A stretch of 64,000 nt of DNA from positions 28,272,452 through 28,336,451 of the forward strand of contig JAKSZU010000018.1 in assembly GCA_026018925.1 (NCBI GenBank), given 5' to 3'. The DNA comes from Tupaia tana (lineage: Eukaryota > Chordata > Mammalia > Scandentia > Tupaiidae). The notes beneath the pieces are model-generated. The model had not been told where the DNA came from and made no database searches. It was given only the letters and a program-made list of their open reading frames with translations. Position numbers and translations under genes: made by a program. Below are positions 43,743 to 56,765 of this stretch, piece by piece. Position 1 is the first letter of the stretch; every line of letters starts with the position of its first letter.

Positions 43743-43983
43743 AAAGCCTATACTACACATGTACCCTGTCCTCCCCAGAATGATTTTGGCCCCCCTCTTC
43801 TGCTTTTTATAGCAGTTGTATTATGCTTGATCTTCTACAAGGTGCTTTGAAGTCTCACATTGTTGGATAATTGCTGCCCGTTATGCCCTATGCTAGTAAA
43901 CACAAGATATTTGTTGATAATGGCTCTTAGGCAGATCACAGATGCCTGTGACCATGTGGATCTAGCTAATATGACTGAACTAA

Positions 43984-44178
<195 letters not shown>

Positions 44179-44189
44179 TGAGTCAGGGG

Positions 44190-44345
44190 CTCCTGGAGAA
44201 AGGCAGAAAGAGTACCAGACCAAGCGTCTGAAGTCCTGGTTCTTGTTCTGGCACTAAGTACTCAGGTTTTCTGGACTTTTATCTCCTTGGCTGTAAAAGT
44301 GAGAAATTGGAATCACATAGTGTTTCCTAAGATTGAACTTTCTGT
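44190..44345 (+). repeat. MIR-like relic in intron 2
   Basis: CCTGGTTCTTGTTCTGGCAC, CTTGGCTGTAAAAGTGAGAA follow MIR word order. Confidence 0.5.
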
Positions 44346-44628
44346 GTTTCTGGGATAATCCATAAAACAGGCATGGTATCTTGTTTAACTCTAAGAATAT
44401 ACAAGAAGACCAAAGATTTAAACATCGTCTCTAGTAAGAAGAATAGCCCTTTGTCAATGAGGGTCACCGTTGCTATTATATTTTGCATTTCTCTTATTCT
44501 GGTTGTCTTAAAACTCTCATATATAAGCACGCTCTGTCCTGCATGATTTATGGAATCTTTTTTTTATTCATTCTTTCCTGTTTATTTTTATTATTGCTAT
44601 CGGTTAACATCATAGCTATCTTTTTCTT

Positions 44629-44876
44629 TAGAGAGATTTTTGCCATAGAGCACATGCATTTGCCAAAGAGACAGAAAGAATCAGAAAGCAAGAAATCACC
44701 CCCCAGGAGGGTTGGCCATGCCACAGTCCCTTCTCCGGCATTCTTCTCTTGGATCTTGGGCATGCATGCATGCACACACCACCGGTGTGAGTTTTAAGCT
44801 ATCAGATCTAGGATTCCAACCATGGTTGACTATGTGGGACTCCGGCGATGTAACCATTACACCATCTGCTGGTCCC
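44629..44876 (-). mobile_element. Type A SINE (intron 2)
   Basis: GAGAGATTTTTGCCATAGAG to CATCTGCTGGTCCC. Confidence 0.88.
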
Positions 44877-44897
44877 AAGAAACCTTTTGAAAAATAA

Positions 44898-44968
44898 TAT
44901 TGGGTTGTCAGAAAAATCATGACATATTTTTTCTATGCAAAAATGCATCACGACTTTTCTGACAATAG
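44898..44968. mobile_element. Short palindromic mariner-like MITE
   Basis: TATTGGGTTGTCAGAAAAAT at the left and TTTTCTGACAATA at the right are inverted repeats that extend almost to a CTATG centre. TA dinucleotides at both ends fit a Tc1/mariner insertion. Confidence 0.7.
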
Positions 44969-45087
44969 TAACAAATAAGATAAAAATAAGATTTGCTTCC
45001 AAAATTTAACTTATAAAACTTCCACTGTTAACCATAGTAATTCCAGGTAGGGAGAAGAAACTAATGAGTGCATTTTCTCTTGTCTAG

Positions 45088-45270
<183 letters not shown>

Positions 45271-45359
45271 TAAACAAATTAGATAACTTGATTTGTATGT
45301 ATTGAATGCTTTAAGGTACCTGCACTATTGCAGATAAGTCTTCTTTCAATAGTAAACAG

Positions 45360-45612
45360 AGCTGCCCCTATAGCCTACTGGTTAAGGGAGCTAGAGCCTA
45401 CATGAGCTGACTATGGTTCAAATTCCAGCAATAACAGCTTGAAGGACATGATTGACACCTGTGTATGCCCCAAATCTCAACAAGGTGAAGAAATGGAGAA
45501 GGGATTGTAATGTGACCACTCCCCATATTGGGGAAGTACTTTCTCCATTTCTTTATCTTTCCATCTCCCTCTCTGTCTCTGTTGCTCATGAGCCCCCGGT
45601 AATTAAAAAAAG
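45360..45612 (+). mobile_element. Older type A-like SINE (intron 3)
   Basis: GCTGCCCCTATAGCCTACTG head, CTCATGAGCCCCCGGTAATT end. Confidence 0.7.
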
Positions 45613-45620
45613 AAAAGGAG

Positions 45621-45871
45621 GGACCAGCAGTTAGCGTAATGGCTATGTCACTGGACTCCCATGTTGTCGACTGTGCTTTGAGTCCCCGACACAGTGGTTA
45701 AACTCACGCCGGGGGTGTGTGTGCGTGCAAAGGAGTAGAAGAGATTGCAGCGTGGCCATCTGCCCTGGGCAGTGATTTCTCACTTTCTGTCTCTCTGTCT
45801 CTTTCTGGCGAGCACACGCACACTATAGCAAAAACCTCTCCTGAGCAAAAAAAAAAAAAAAAAAAAAAAAA
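45621..45871 (+). mobile_element. Type A SINE
   Basis: GGAGGGACCAGCAGTTAGCG head and an A26-class tail ending near 45871. Confidence 0.92.
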
Positions 45872-45910
45872 GGAAAAAATGCTATTGAATATTTTTTAAA
45901 GTAAGTAGAC

Positions 45911-46440
45911 GGGACCTGTAGATGCCATAATGGTTACATCACTGGACTCCCACGTAGACAACCATAGTTTGAGTCCTGGACCTGGCAGCTTAAAACTCAT
46001 GCCAGGTGCATGTGTGTGCGTTCTCAAAATCCCAGGAGGAGAATGGAGAAGGGATTGTGGCATGGCCAAACCCCCCAAGGGGATGATTTCTTGATTTTTT
46101 TTTTTTTTTTTTTTTTTTGAAGAGGTTTTTTTTCGCTATAGTGCGCGTGCGCTCGCCAGACAGACAGAGACATAGAGACAGAAAGCGAGAAATCACCCCC
46201 CAGGGGGGATGGTCATGCCGCAATCCCTTCTCCTCCATTCTCCTCTCGGGATCTTGGGCACGCACACACACATGCCCGGCGTGAGTTGTAAGCCACCGGG
46301 TCCGAGACGCGAACCGCGGTCGACTACGTGGGAGTCCAGCGACATAGCCATTACGCTAACTGCTGGTTCCCATGATTTCTTGATTTTCATCTCTCTGTCT
46401 CTCCAGCAAGTACACAATGCGCTATAGCAAAATTCTCTCG
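45911..46440 (+). mobile_element. Type A SINE (outer), split by a reverse SINE
   Basis: Halves at 45911-46098 and 46388-46440 join after removal of the inner copy. Confidence 0.93.
46099..46371 (-). mobile_element. Type A SINE, GGGAACC subfamily, nested (young)
   Basis: 16-bp perfect duplication ATGATTTCTTGATTTT at 46083-46098 and 46372-46387. Box B reads GGTTCGCGTCT on the minus strand. Confidence 0.96.
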
Positions 46441-47087
46441 ATATAAAAACTTAAAAATAAATAAGTAGGCAACAATTAAAAGAGTTGATATGTAGCAATG
46501 CCAATTCTAAAAATGAACTGGTCATTCAGAACATGTAGTACTAGATGTGACTGATCGATTCTGTGTTGCTTTTGTTATTAGTCTTCATGGGCTTATATTC
46601 ATTTTACATTGACTGTACCTTAGAAATGCCTGGCTATGCCTCATTTTAGGCCTTTTATCTGCCCCTACTCTCAGATCCTAAGCTTCCAGCTTACATGAAG
46701 AAGCAGTCAGGAAATAAATTACAGGTGGGCTATGGGGCTGACTCGCTCCTCTGCTGCCCCTTCATAGCCAGTTTGGACAATGAAAGAGATAAGACCATAC
46801 TCTCAATGTGTGAGTTCATGTTTGCTATGGTCTACTTTCTCTTGGGGAAAAGAAAAAAAGAATGTTATTATTAATGAATGCATTTGTATTTTTTTCTAGG
46901 TAAATCTGGGAAAAATATATTAAGTTAGAAAAATTAACCAACATTCTATCCCCCACTGCCACCTTTGAAAAGCTAGAATAAATAGTTTATTTGTAAAACT
47001 GGTCTAAGTATACACATAGTTTGTTAACTCCAAGTAAAGCATACAGGGTGATGTAGCCCTTTTTTTCTTTTCTTTTCTTTTTTTTTT
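46441..47087. other. Intron 3 segment, nothing recognised
   Basis: AT-rich unique-looking sequence. Confidence 0.5.
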
Positions 47088-47333
47088 TAATTCCTTTTTT
47101 AAAATTTTTGCTAGAGGGCAAAGATACTGCTAGAGAAAGACAGAGAGAAAGGGAAAATGACAGATCCCTCCTGATGGAGCATGGGCATGCCACAGTCACT
47201 TCTCCATCTCTCCATTCAGGATTTTGGGCACTCAGGCCAGCATTTTTTTCCAAGCCACCAGGTCTGAGACCCAAACTGTATGGTTGGCCATGCAGAATTT
47301 AGCTGCCTTAACCACCAAGACAAGAGCTGGCCC
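47088..47333 (-). mobile_element. Older type A-like SINE
   Basis: Poly-T and AAATTTTTGCTAGAGGGCAA to CAAGAGCTGGCCCA. Confidence 0.8.
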
Positions 47334-47859
47334 ATAATCATTATCTTAAGTCAGACCAAACAGTGTGATTAATTGCTGTCCATATAACCAAATCACCTGT
47401 GACCCCATATAAGAACTTCTGTATTTGTAATTCCTGTTGTGATTTTGCTTAGTCTGTGTCTGTCTGGACACTAACAAGTATGAGACTGGCCTTTTTTTTT
47501 TTCCCCATTTTTTTGTTTGTTTGTTTTGTTTTTTCATTTAGGTCTTACAAGAGTGGCCTATTTTAAAATAACATCAGCTTTTATGAGTTGCTATGCCTTT
47601 GTGAATCATTAATATTATCAGATCTACAGTCTGGTTTTTATTTCTATCATGCCAAAAATTGCAGAGACAGACTTTAAGGAATTCTTCATTTGGGTTCCCC
47701 CTGTTACATCCACTATCATATCAGTCTAGAAAATAGATTTTTGTCTTACAGAGTTTCATACCTCTATAGTAAACAAACCAACCAAAAAAAAAAAAAAAAA
47801 AAAAAAAAACCATAAATTTACTATGTTTCTTTATTCACCCCTTAAAGTTGACCAATTTG
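47334..47859. other. Intron 3 segment with poly-A
   Basis: Contains A-tract of about 26 near 47785-47810. No element body clearly attached. Confidence 0.45.
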
Positions 47860-48016
47860 GGGGCCAGAAGGTGACAAGGCAGTTAAAGGTACTGGAGTTC
47901 CACGTGGCTGACCAAAGTTCAAGTCCCGGACCTAGTGGCTTACTTTCTCACTTTCTCTTTCTCACATATGTGCCCTATAGTAAATTTTATAATAATAATA
48001 GTAATAAATAAATTTT
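47860..48016 (+). mobile_element. Type B SINE
   Basis: Flanked by AAGTTGACCAATTTG (47845-47859) and AAGTTGACCAGTTTG (48017-48031), one mismatch in 15. Confidence 0.94.
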
Positions 48017-48256
48017 AAGTTGACCAGTTTGAAAAAACAGCTTTATCTTAGGCATCTTCCTGTTAGCCAAAAGATGAATATTTTCAGATTATGAAAACTC
48101 ATAGACAGGGACCTCTTCAACAGCCTTTTAAAATGTAGTAATGTTATCCTAATATACTTGTTAACATGCTTTTCAAGGAACTTTGAAAAGAGCCATTCCA
48201 TTTTGTATCATTCTAGAGTAATATTTTGATGTAGGAACTGTTCCTCGTGTCTTTTT

Positions 48257-48507
48257 TGTTTGTTCATTTGTTTGCTGTTCTGCTATAGGGCACTTGCACT
48301 CACTAGAGAGAGACAGAGAGAGAAAGTGAGAAAGCAAACCCCAGGGATGATGGTCACACTACAATCTCTTCTCCTTTCTTCTTTCAGGATTTTAGGTACA
48401 CATGTACATGCACCTGGTGTGTTTTTCAAGCCTCCGAGTCTGGGATAGGAACTACATAGTTGGCATGTGGATCCAGCCCCCTTAACCTCTGTACCACCTG
48501 CTGTCCC
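48257..48507 (-). mobile_element. Older type A-like SINE
   Basis: GTGTCTTTTT duplication at 48247-48256 and from 48510. Ends CCACCTGCTGTCCC. Confidence 0.88.
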
Positions 48508-48711
48508 AAGTGTCTTTTTACATTTTTATACAAATCACTTATGTTTTGTGTTGGGGAAAATTTTTGTGTCCTGAAAGTCCTTCATATAACTTGGTATGAT
48601 ATATGGATCACATACCATAGGAATTAGCCTTTAATATGGAAGGTACTGCTTTTGTGGGCTAGGCCTCCAGGGAATGTCAAACATAACTGACCATGGGTAT
48701 CTCTCCTATAG

Positions 48712-48771
48712 TTTGTCACTGTACAGACCATTTCTGGAACTGGAGCCTTAAGGATCGGAGCCAGTTTTCTG
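48712..48771 (+). CDS. GOT2: GOT2 exon 4
   Basis: Residues 126-145, 20 codons. Acceptor CTCTCCTATAG, donor GTGAGT. Encodes FVTVQTISGTGALRIGASFL; the SGTGA loop (133-137) binds the PLP phosphate in this fold. Confidence 0.98.
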
Positions 48772-48946
48772 GTGAGTCTGGAAATTCCATTCAGGAAAAG
48801 ACCTGCAAGTTGAGGGTGACAGGGTTTCCCATTGTACATATATTTGACTGCTAACCCGGAAAGAGATTTCCTCTTTTTACAAAGTGGTAGGTTTCCCATT
48901 CCCTGATTTTAAAAAATGAAAATATTTTAAAGAAATATGAAGAAAG

Positions 48947-48947
<1 letters not shown>

Positions 48948-48976
<29 letters not shown>
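48948..48976. repeat. (AAT)n microsatellite
   Basis: About nine AAT units. Confidence 0.9.
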
Positions 48977-48977
<1 letters not shown>

Positions 48978-49082
48978 TCAATTTATTGAGCCCTTACTAT
49001 TACTAGGGAGTCATTGTAGTCTAGCTTATTTAATCCTTAGGAAGGAGACACAATCGATCTCATTTTGCAGATGAAGAAAGTA
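48978..49082 (+). repeat. MIR ancient SINE fragment (intron 4)
   Basis: TTTATTGAGCCCTTACTATT, ATTTAATCCTTAGGAAGGAG, CTCATTTTGCAGATGAAGAA follow the MIR 3' half. Confidence 0.75.
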
Positions 49083-49083
49083 A

Positions 49084-49290
49084 GGACCAGCTGTGGTGGC
49101 ACAGTGGTAACTACATGCTATGATGCTCAGGCCACTGAGAAAGTCCTCCGTTCATGTCCCAGTGTCACCCTGCGCATACAAGGCACACACATACATGCTG
49201 GTGATCCTAGCTGGCTATGGGTGGACCTCTGTGGGGAGACCCTGTTGGAGGTGCTCTCGACCCCACTGAAAAAAATAAATCACCTTAGGA
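49084..49290 (+). mobile_element. Type C SINE
   Basis: GACCAGCTGTGGTGGCACAG head, GATCCTAGCTGGCTATGGGT body, AAAAAATAAATC tail. Confidence 0.7.
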
Positions 49291-49491
49291 AAAAAGTTAA
49301 AAAGTCAGGCCCAATAGGTCCTTGGCCATATAACCAGTATAATTGTCAGAGCCAGGCTGTCTCGTTGAGTCAGTCTCTCTCAACCACAGAGAAAAGCTGG
49401 GTTGCAGTGGAGAAAAATGTCCTCTCAGTAGAATATACATTTTTGGGCTCTCTTTGCTTAATTTTTATTCCCTTTCATTCCTATCTTTTAG

Positions 49492-49743
<252 letters not shown>

Positions 49744-49870
49744 TGACTTAAAATACTGACCCAGACTTTGAGTTAACTTTGTCACTTATCAAATGATAGT
49801 GACCCTGTGACATTTCAGATGAACTATCTCTTTTACAGCAAATTCATCTCTTGGTTATTTTTCTCTTTAG

Positions 49871-49990
<120 letters not shown>

Positions 49991-50156
49991 TGATTAGTGA
50001 CAGTTCTGTGTTTAGGGACTAGCCTTCTTAACAGCAAGAATTAATTAACATTGAGCCTACAGGAAATTTTACATATAGATGCTGCCAGGAGAGGGCTCCT
50101 TGTTTGCCTAATTGGTAGTCTATGATTGATGATACTTAAGCAGTTTGAAAATAATT

Positions 50157-50395
50157 TGGGGGCCAGCCTCAGAGATTAGTGGTTAAGGGAGCCAGAGCCC
50201 ACATGACTGACAGTGGTTTGAATCTCAGCCCCAGTGGCTTAATATGTGCATATATGCCCCAAATCCCGACAGGATGAAGAAATGGAGAAGGGATTGTGAC
50301 ATGATCACACTTCATTGGGGATGCTTCCCCCCTCTCCCCTCCATGTCTCTGTCACTTTCTGGTGAGCACATGTACCTTCTGGCAATTATTTTAAT
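50157..50395 (+). mobile_element. Older type A-like SINE (intron 6)
   Basis: GGGGGCCAGCCTCAGAGATT head, ACCTTCTGGCAATTATTTTA end. Confidence 0.78.
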
Positions 50396-50890
<495 letters not shown>

Positions 50891-51079
50891 TGATGAGTCT
50901 GAAGAGGAACTTGGAGAGAATGCCATAATGGCATCGAGTTTGGGGAATGTGTGTGCATGTGTGTATGTGTGTCCCTTCTTAACCAGGTAAGAAATGGTGA
51001 TATAGGGAGTATACTGATTTTTTATTTTACCTATTATCTTCTTTGATGTCTTTGAATTCCTTCAATAAAGAAAAGTTAC

Positions 51080-51344
51080 GGGAACCAGCAGTTAGTGTAA
51101 TGGCTATGTCGCTGGACTCTCACGTAGTCGACCGCGGTTTGTGCCCTGGACCCGGTGGCTTAAAACACACGCCGACACGTGTGCGTGCGTGCCCAAGATC
51201 CTGAGAGGAGAATGGAGGAGAAGGGATTGCGGCGTGACCATCCCCCCTGGGGGGTGATTTCTCACTTTCTGTCTCTATGTCTCTCTCTGTCTGTCTGGCG
51301 AGCGCACACGCCCTATAGCGAAAAACCTCTCAAAAAAAAAAAAA
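51080..51344 (+). mobile_element. Type A SINE, GGGAACC subfamily (intron 7)
   Basis: Head GGGAACCAGCAGTTAGTGTA; box B degraded to GGTTTGTGCCC. Flanked by AAAAGTTAC on both sides. Confidence 0.93.
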
Positions 51345-51587
51345 AGTTACTACTGCTTCTCTAAACAAAAATATTGATTGATCCATGAGCTAAGAAGATA
51401 GATAGAATATAAAGAGACTTGAAGGCTCTTGAGCACTCAGACTTTCTGTTGTGCCTGGCTTATCAATCTGGGTGCTGAAATAGTTGCTATTTATAGTAGC
51501 TTATGTTTGTGGTCCTTCTGATAGAAAGATAATATGTAGCATATTTTATCATGATTTGCTTTAGCATGTTAAATAGAAGAACTGTAA

Positions 51588-51779
<192 letters not shown>

Positions 51780-51919
51780 TAAAGACTCGTTGCTACTCTC
51801 CAGCCTCCCACCTGTTCCTACCACTCTTAAAGTTGATTTATATGAGGGGGTCTTTATAATGTTCAAGGAAGTGCTTTTAAAAAAAACTGTACATGGTTTT
51901 CAACTTTTTTCTTTTCTCT

Positions 51920-52153
51920 TTTTTTTTTTTTTTTTAGTTTTTTGCTATAGGGCACATGCACCACTCATGAAAGAGAGAGAGACAAAGGAAGTGAGAAATC
52001 ACCCCCCCAATGGGATTGGCCATTTTGTAATCCCTTCTCTCGGGATTTTGGGCATCCATGTACACACACCTGGCATGTTTTTCAAGCTACCAGGTCCAGG
52101 ACTCAAACCACACAGTCAGTCATGTAGGACCCAGCCACCACCTGCTTGCCCTC
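51920..52153 (-). mobile_element. Older type A-like SINE (intron 8)
   Basis: T18, TTTTTTGCTATAGGGCACAT, CCACCACCTGCTTGCCCTC. Confidence 0.82.
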
Positions 52154-52473
52154 ATTTTTTTTTCTCTTTTTCTGGTACCAAAATAAACTCATTACTTTAA
52201 TTCCATTCTCCACGAACTCTTTGAAATCCCCTCGTCATCACCCTCTAGCAGTACCTCATATTCAATGTATGGAAGAAGGGGAAGGGAGAACAGAGTTGTT
52301 TCATCACTACTTTCAAACAAATAAATTGGTGTTTACCTATGAGAGGCATAAATCAGAAATGAGCATTTCCTTTTACTCTGTCATTTCCATGTTAAGTAAA
52401 ACGTAAATCAAACTCAGTGTTGAAGTCCTTACATAAGAAAACTTCCTCAAGAATGCCAATGTTTTTTGTAAGA
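52154..52473. other. Intron 8 segment, nothing recognised
   Basis: Unique-looking. Confidence 0.5.
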
Positions 52474-52648
52474 ATTATTTATTTTTTATTATTATTATTA
52501 TTTTTAAATTTGCTAAAGGACACATACACTGACCAGAGAAAACAGAGAGAGAGAAAGTGAGAAAGCAAGCCACCAGGTCCAGGACTCTAAACTATAGTTG
52601 ACCATGTGGGAGTCCAGCGCCCTAACCACCACACCATCTACCAACCCC
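52474..52648 (-). mobile_element. Type B SINE
   Basis: AAATTTGCTAAAGGACACAT to CCATCTACCAACCCC. Confidence 0.85.
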
Positions 52649-52719
52649 AAGTATACCATATTTTTGTTTTTGTCCTAATAATAGCTAGTATTGAGTAAGT
52701 ATTTCTGCATCTTTATTTA

Positions 52720-52970
52720 GTTATTTATTTTGGAGAGGTTTTTGCTGTAGGGCGCATGCGCTCGCCAAAAGACAGAGAGAGAGACAGAAAGACAGAAAGA
52801 GACAAAAAGCAAGAAATCACCCCCCGGGGGGGTGGCCACGCCACAATCCCTTCTCCATTCTCCTCTTGGGATCTTGGGCGCACACACTCCCGGCGTGAGT
52901 TTAAGCCACCGGATCCGGGACTCCAGCCACGGAGTCCAGTGACATAGCCATTACGCCAACTGTTGGTCCC
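52720..52970 (-). mobile_element. Type A SINE
   Basis: GAGAGGTTTTTGCTGTAGGG to CCAACTGTTGGTCCC. The tRNA part is partly deleted (GCCACGGAGTCCAGTGAC). Confidence 0.9.
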
Positions 52971-53032
52971 ACATCTCTTTTTTTTTTATTATTATCTACA
53001 CTATAACAATCTCAACACCTGTTCTGTTCTCT

Positions 53033-53281
53033 CTTTTTTGCGGGGGGAGAGGTTCTTGTTATAAGACGCATGCACTCACCAGAAAGACAAAGACAGGGAG
53101 ACAGAAAGCAAGAAATCACCCCCCGGGACGATGGCCATGCTGCAATCCCTTCTCCTCTTGGGATCTTAGGTACGCACTCACACGAACCCGGCGTGAGTTT
53201 AAGCCACTGAGTCTGGGACTCGAACCACAGTCAGCTACATGGGAGTCCAGTGACATAGCCATTATGCCAACTGCTGGTCCT
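53033..53281 (-). mobile_element. Type A SINE
   Basis: 13-bp duplication TGTTCTGTTCTCT at 53020-53032 and 53282-53294. Confidence 0.94.
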
Positions 53282-53434
53282 TGTTCTGTTCTCTAAATTA
53301 GGATTATTCAATCTTTTGACTACAGTTCACATAAAAAAATGTATTTGATATCATAACTTCAACTATACATTACTTATATGCATATATTATTTCTTCAATG
53401 TGTGAGAGAAAGACAGCACCCCCAACAGGATCTT

Positions 53435-53683
53435 TTTTTTTTTTTTTTTTTTAAATAATTCTTTATTGTATTCATTCATTTATTTTTTAGTTTGAGCAGA
53501 GAGAGACAGAGGGTGAGAATGAGAGACAGAGAAAGTGAGAAAGCAAGCCACCAGATTCAGGACTTGAACCCTGGTCAGCCATGTGGGAGTGTCCAGCATC
53601 TTAACCACCACGCCACCTGCTGGTCCCCCCCCCCCTTTTTTTTTTTTTTTAAATAATTCTTTATTGTATTCATTCATTTATTT
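53435..53683 (-). mobile_element. Type B SINE with a second tail fused upstream (dimer-like)
   Basis: One insertion bounded by CCCCCAACAGGATCTT at 53419-53434 and 53684-53699. On the minus strand: a SINE tail piece (33 bp plus about A16), a G-run of about 12, a full type B SINE, and the same 33-bp tail with A21-22. Confidence 0.93.
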
Positions 53684-53912
53684 CCCCCAACAGGATCTTA
53701 ACGCCATGATTCACACCACTTATGGTTCTAAGCATTTCAGATAAGGGATACTCGACCTGTATTTTAGTGTTTAACCCACAGCTTTTGCCCTCATCTTCCT
53801 GTGTTTTAGAGTGTTTCATTCACTTCTTTTAATATTCAAATACATTATTTTAGTTGCCTGATCAAAATAATGTTCTGAATGAAAACAGAATGCCATAAAA
53901 AACTGTTTTCAG

Positions 53913-54770
53913 GCCAGCAGGTGGCACAGAAGTGGAGGTTAAAATGACTAGAACCCTTGGGGCCAGCAGGTGACATTGTGGTTAAGGCACTAAACTCCCA
54001 CATAGCTGATCACGGTTAGAACTCCGGACCTTTGGCTTTCTCTCTCTCTTTCTCTGATGAGTGCATGCACCCTGTAACAATTTTTTTCAATATTTATTAA
54101 CTTCTATTTATGTGTTTTGTTTTTTAATTTGACAGGAGAGAGTCACAAAGAGAAAGAAGAAGAGGGAAAGTGAGAAAGAAAGCAAGCTGCCAGGTCTGGG
54201 AGTAGAACCGTGGTCAGACATGTGAGGATCTAGTGCCTCAACCATCATGACACCTGCTGGCCCTCTATAACAAATTTTTAAAATAATAATAAATAAAATT
54301 GATTTTTTTTTTTAATAAAAGACTAGATCCACATAGCCAACTGCATGGTTCATGTCCTGGACCTAGCGGCTTGAAAGTCACACTGGGAGGACCAGCAGAT
54401 GGTGTAATGGTTACATCACTGGATTCCCACATAGACTACTGCGGTTTGAGTCCCCGACCCAGTAGCTTAAAACTCACACTGGGTACATCTGCATGTATAC
54501 CCAAGATCCCAAGAGGAGAGTGAAAAAGAAGGGATTGCAGCATGGCCATCCCCCTTGGGGAGGAGTGATTTCTTACTTTCTGTGTCTCTGGCGGGCACAT
54601 GCATGTGCAGTCATGCCCAAAAATCCTGAGAGGAGAATAGAGAAGGGATTGTGACATGTTCACCCATATGGGCCCCCCCAGGTGGGGGTAATTAGTAATT
54701 TCTCACTTTTCCCTCTCTCTGTTTCTCTCTGACAAGCACATGTGCCCTATAGCAAACATAAAAATTTTTT
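53913..54770 (+). mobile_element. Nested SINE cluster (outer type A with three inserts)
   Basis: Outer head at 53913-53958 (CCAGCAGGTGGC at 53914-53925), then a type B copy (53959-54085 and 54263-54300) which itself holds a reverse type B copy (54090-54262). The outer copy resumes at 54323 (GACTAGATCCACATAGCC, duplicating GACTAGA), is broken again by a type A copy at 54388-54605, and ends at CCCTATAGCAAACAT. Confidence 0.85.
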
Positions 54771-54815
54771 TTAAAGTTGTTCTCCCTGTCCAGTGGCAGC
54801 ATGGGACTCAGTTAA

Positions 54816-55708
<893 letters not shown>

Positions 55709-56765
55709 TTTCCCTGGTGCAAGGGAACAGAGACAACCTTTCTGTCTTCAGCCTCTGCTATTGTGAGATTCACACTGAGGATGAGGGAGGGTAGATGGTG
55801 GTGAGTGGATCATTTCTTTCAACCACAGTGTATAACTCAGCAATTGAATGTGTTTCTTAGAAAAGAACATGTAGTGAAATAGGGCAGAGGCATCTGTGGT
55901 GGTATCTGGAACTTTGTGGCTCTAAACCAAACATTTCCCCCTCATCTTTTTGTATCCAGCTTTTCCGAAAGTTTACATGTGCAAGAAAGTCATAGCACCA
56001 AAAAACTCAACCATGCCATTGACATTTTTCAGAAGCTTTATCTAAGGTACCCAATGGTGTTAGAGGTCATGCTGTGAATCAGTCTTATAAAATAACGCAT
56101 ATTAGAGACTTTGAGAGAAGACCTAGTTCTATTATTAAAAATCAGCCTCATGTTTGTTCTCCCATAACAGCTACTTTGTCAATAGACCGTATTTTCAGAA
56201 ATTGTGCTTTATGAAAACCAATGAATCTGCTGCCACTGCAGCAGAAAAAATAATACTACACTGTTTTCTATCTTATTTAAGGAAAAAAGAGACGGCTCTC
56301 TCTTCTCCCTTATCATTACTGTTCTTTTCTTTAAGCACAAAGATCTTTAACCTGAATTTTAATCCCCTTATGTGGCTTAATTAACCATCACCCCCATTCT
56401 ATCAGGATTTATTTAAGAATGAAGAGTATAACTTACTGCTCATGCCCATACCCTCTCCCCTTTTTCAGCAAAGACTAGTGGAAAGTAGGTGACTGCACTT
56501 TATTTCAGCATCCTCTTCAATGATTGTGTAATTTGTCTCCTATCGGGATATTGCCTCTGCCCACTTGGACATCTAACCTTCATTCAGTGTGGTTGTGCAG
56601 TTATTCATCTCACATCATGTCAGGCAGGAGGCCATTCTGATTTTGTGTGCTGCCAGCTGAGCTCAGGCTTCATCCTTTGGAAAGATAACCACCATCTGCT
56701 CTAATCATGTAGACTTATTGCAGCCTCATTTCTCTGTTATAATAAAATACTGTAGACCCGACCAC
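55709..56765 (+). other. GOT2: GOT2 3' UTR
   Basis: About 1.05 kb, free of SINEs, from the stop to a few bases after AATAAA at 56741-56746. The length fits the long mammalian GOT2 transcript. Cleavage site estimated. Confidence 0.8.
56741..56746 (+). terminator. GOT2: GOT2 poly(A) signal
   Basis: AATAAA, preceded by TCTGTTAT and followed about 20 bases later by a GT/T-rich stretch (TTTACTACGTTGTCTTTTTT). Confidence 0.8.

Noticed and set aside
47785-47810. A26 tract as a retrocopy tail
   Set aside because: No recognisable element or gene sequence upstream.
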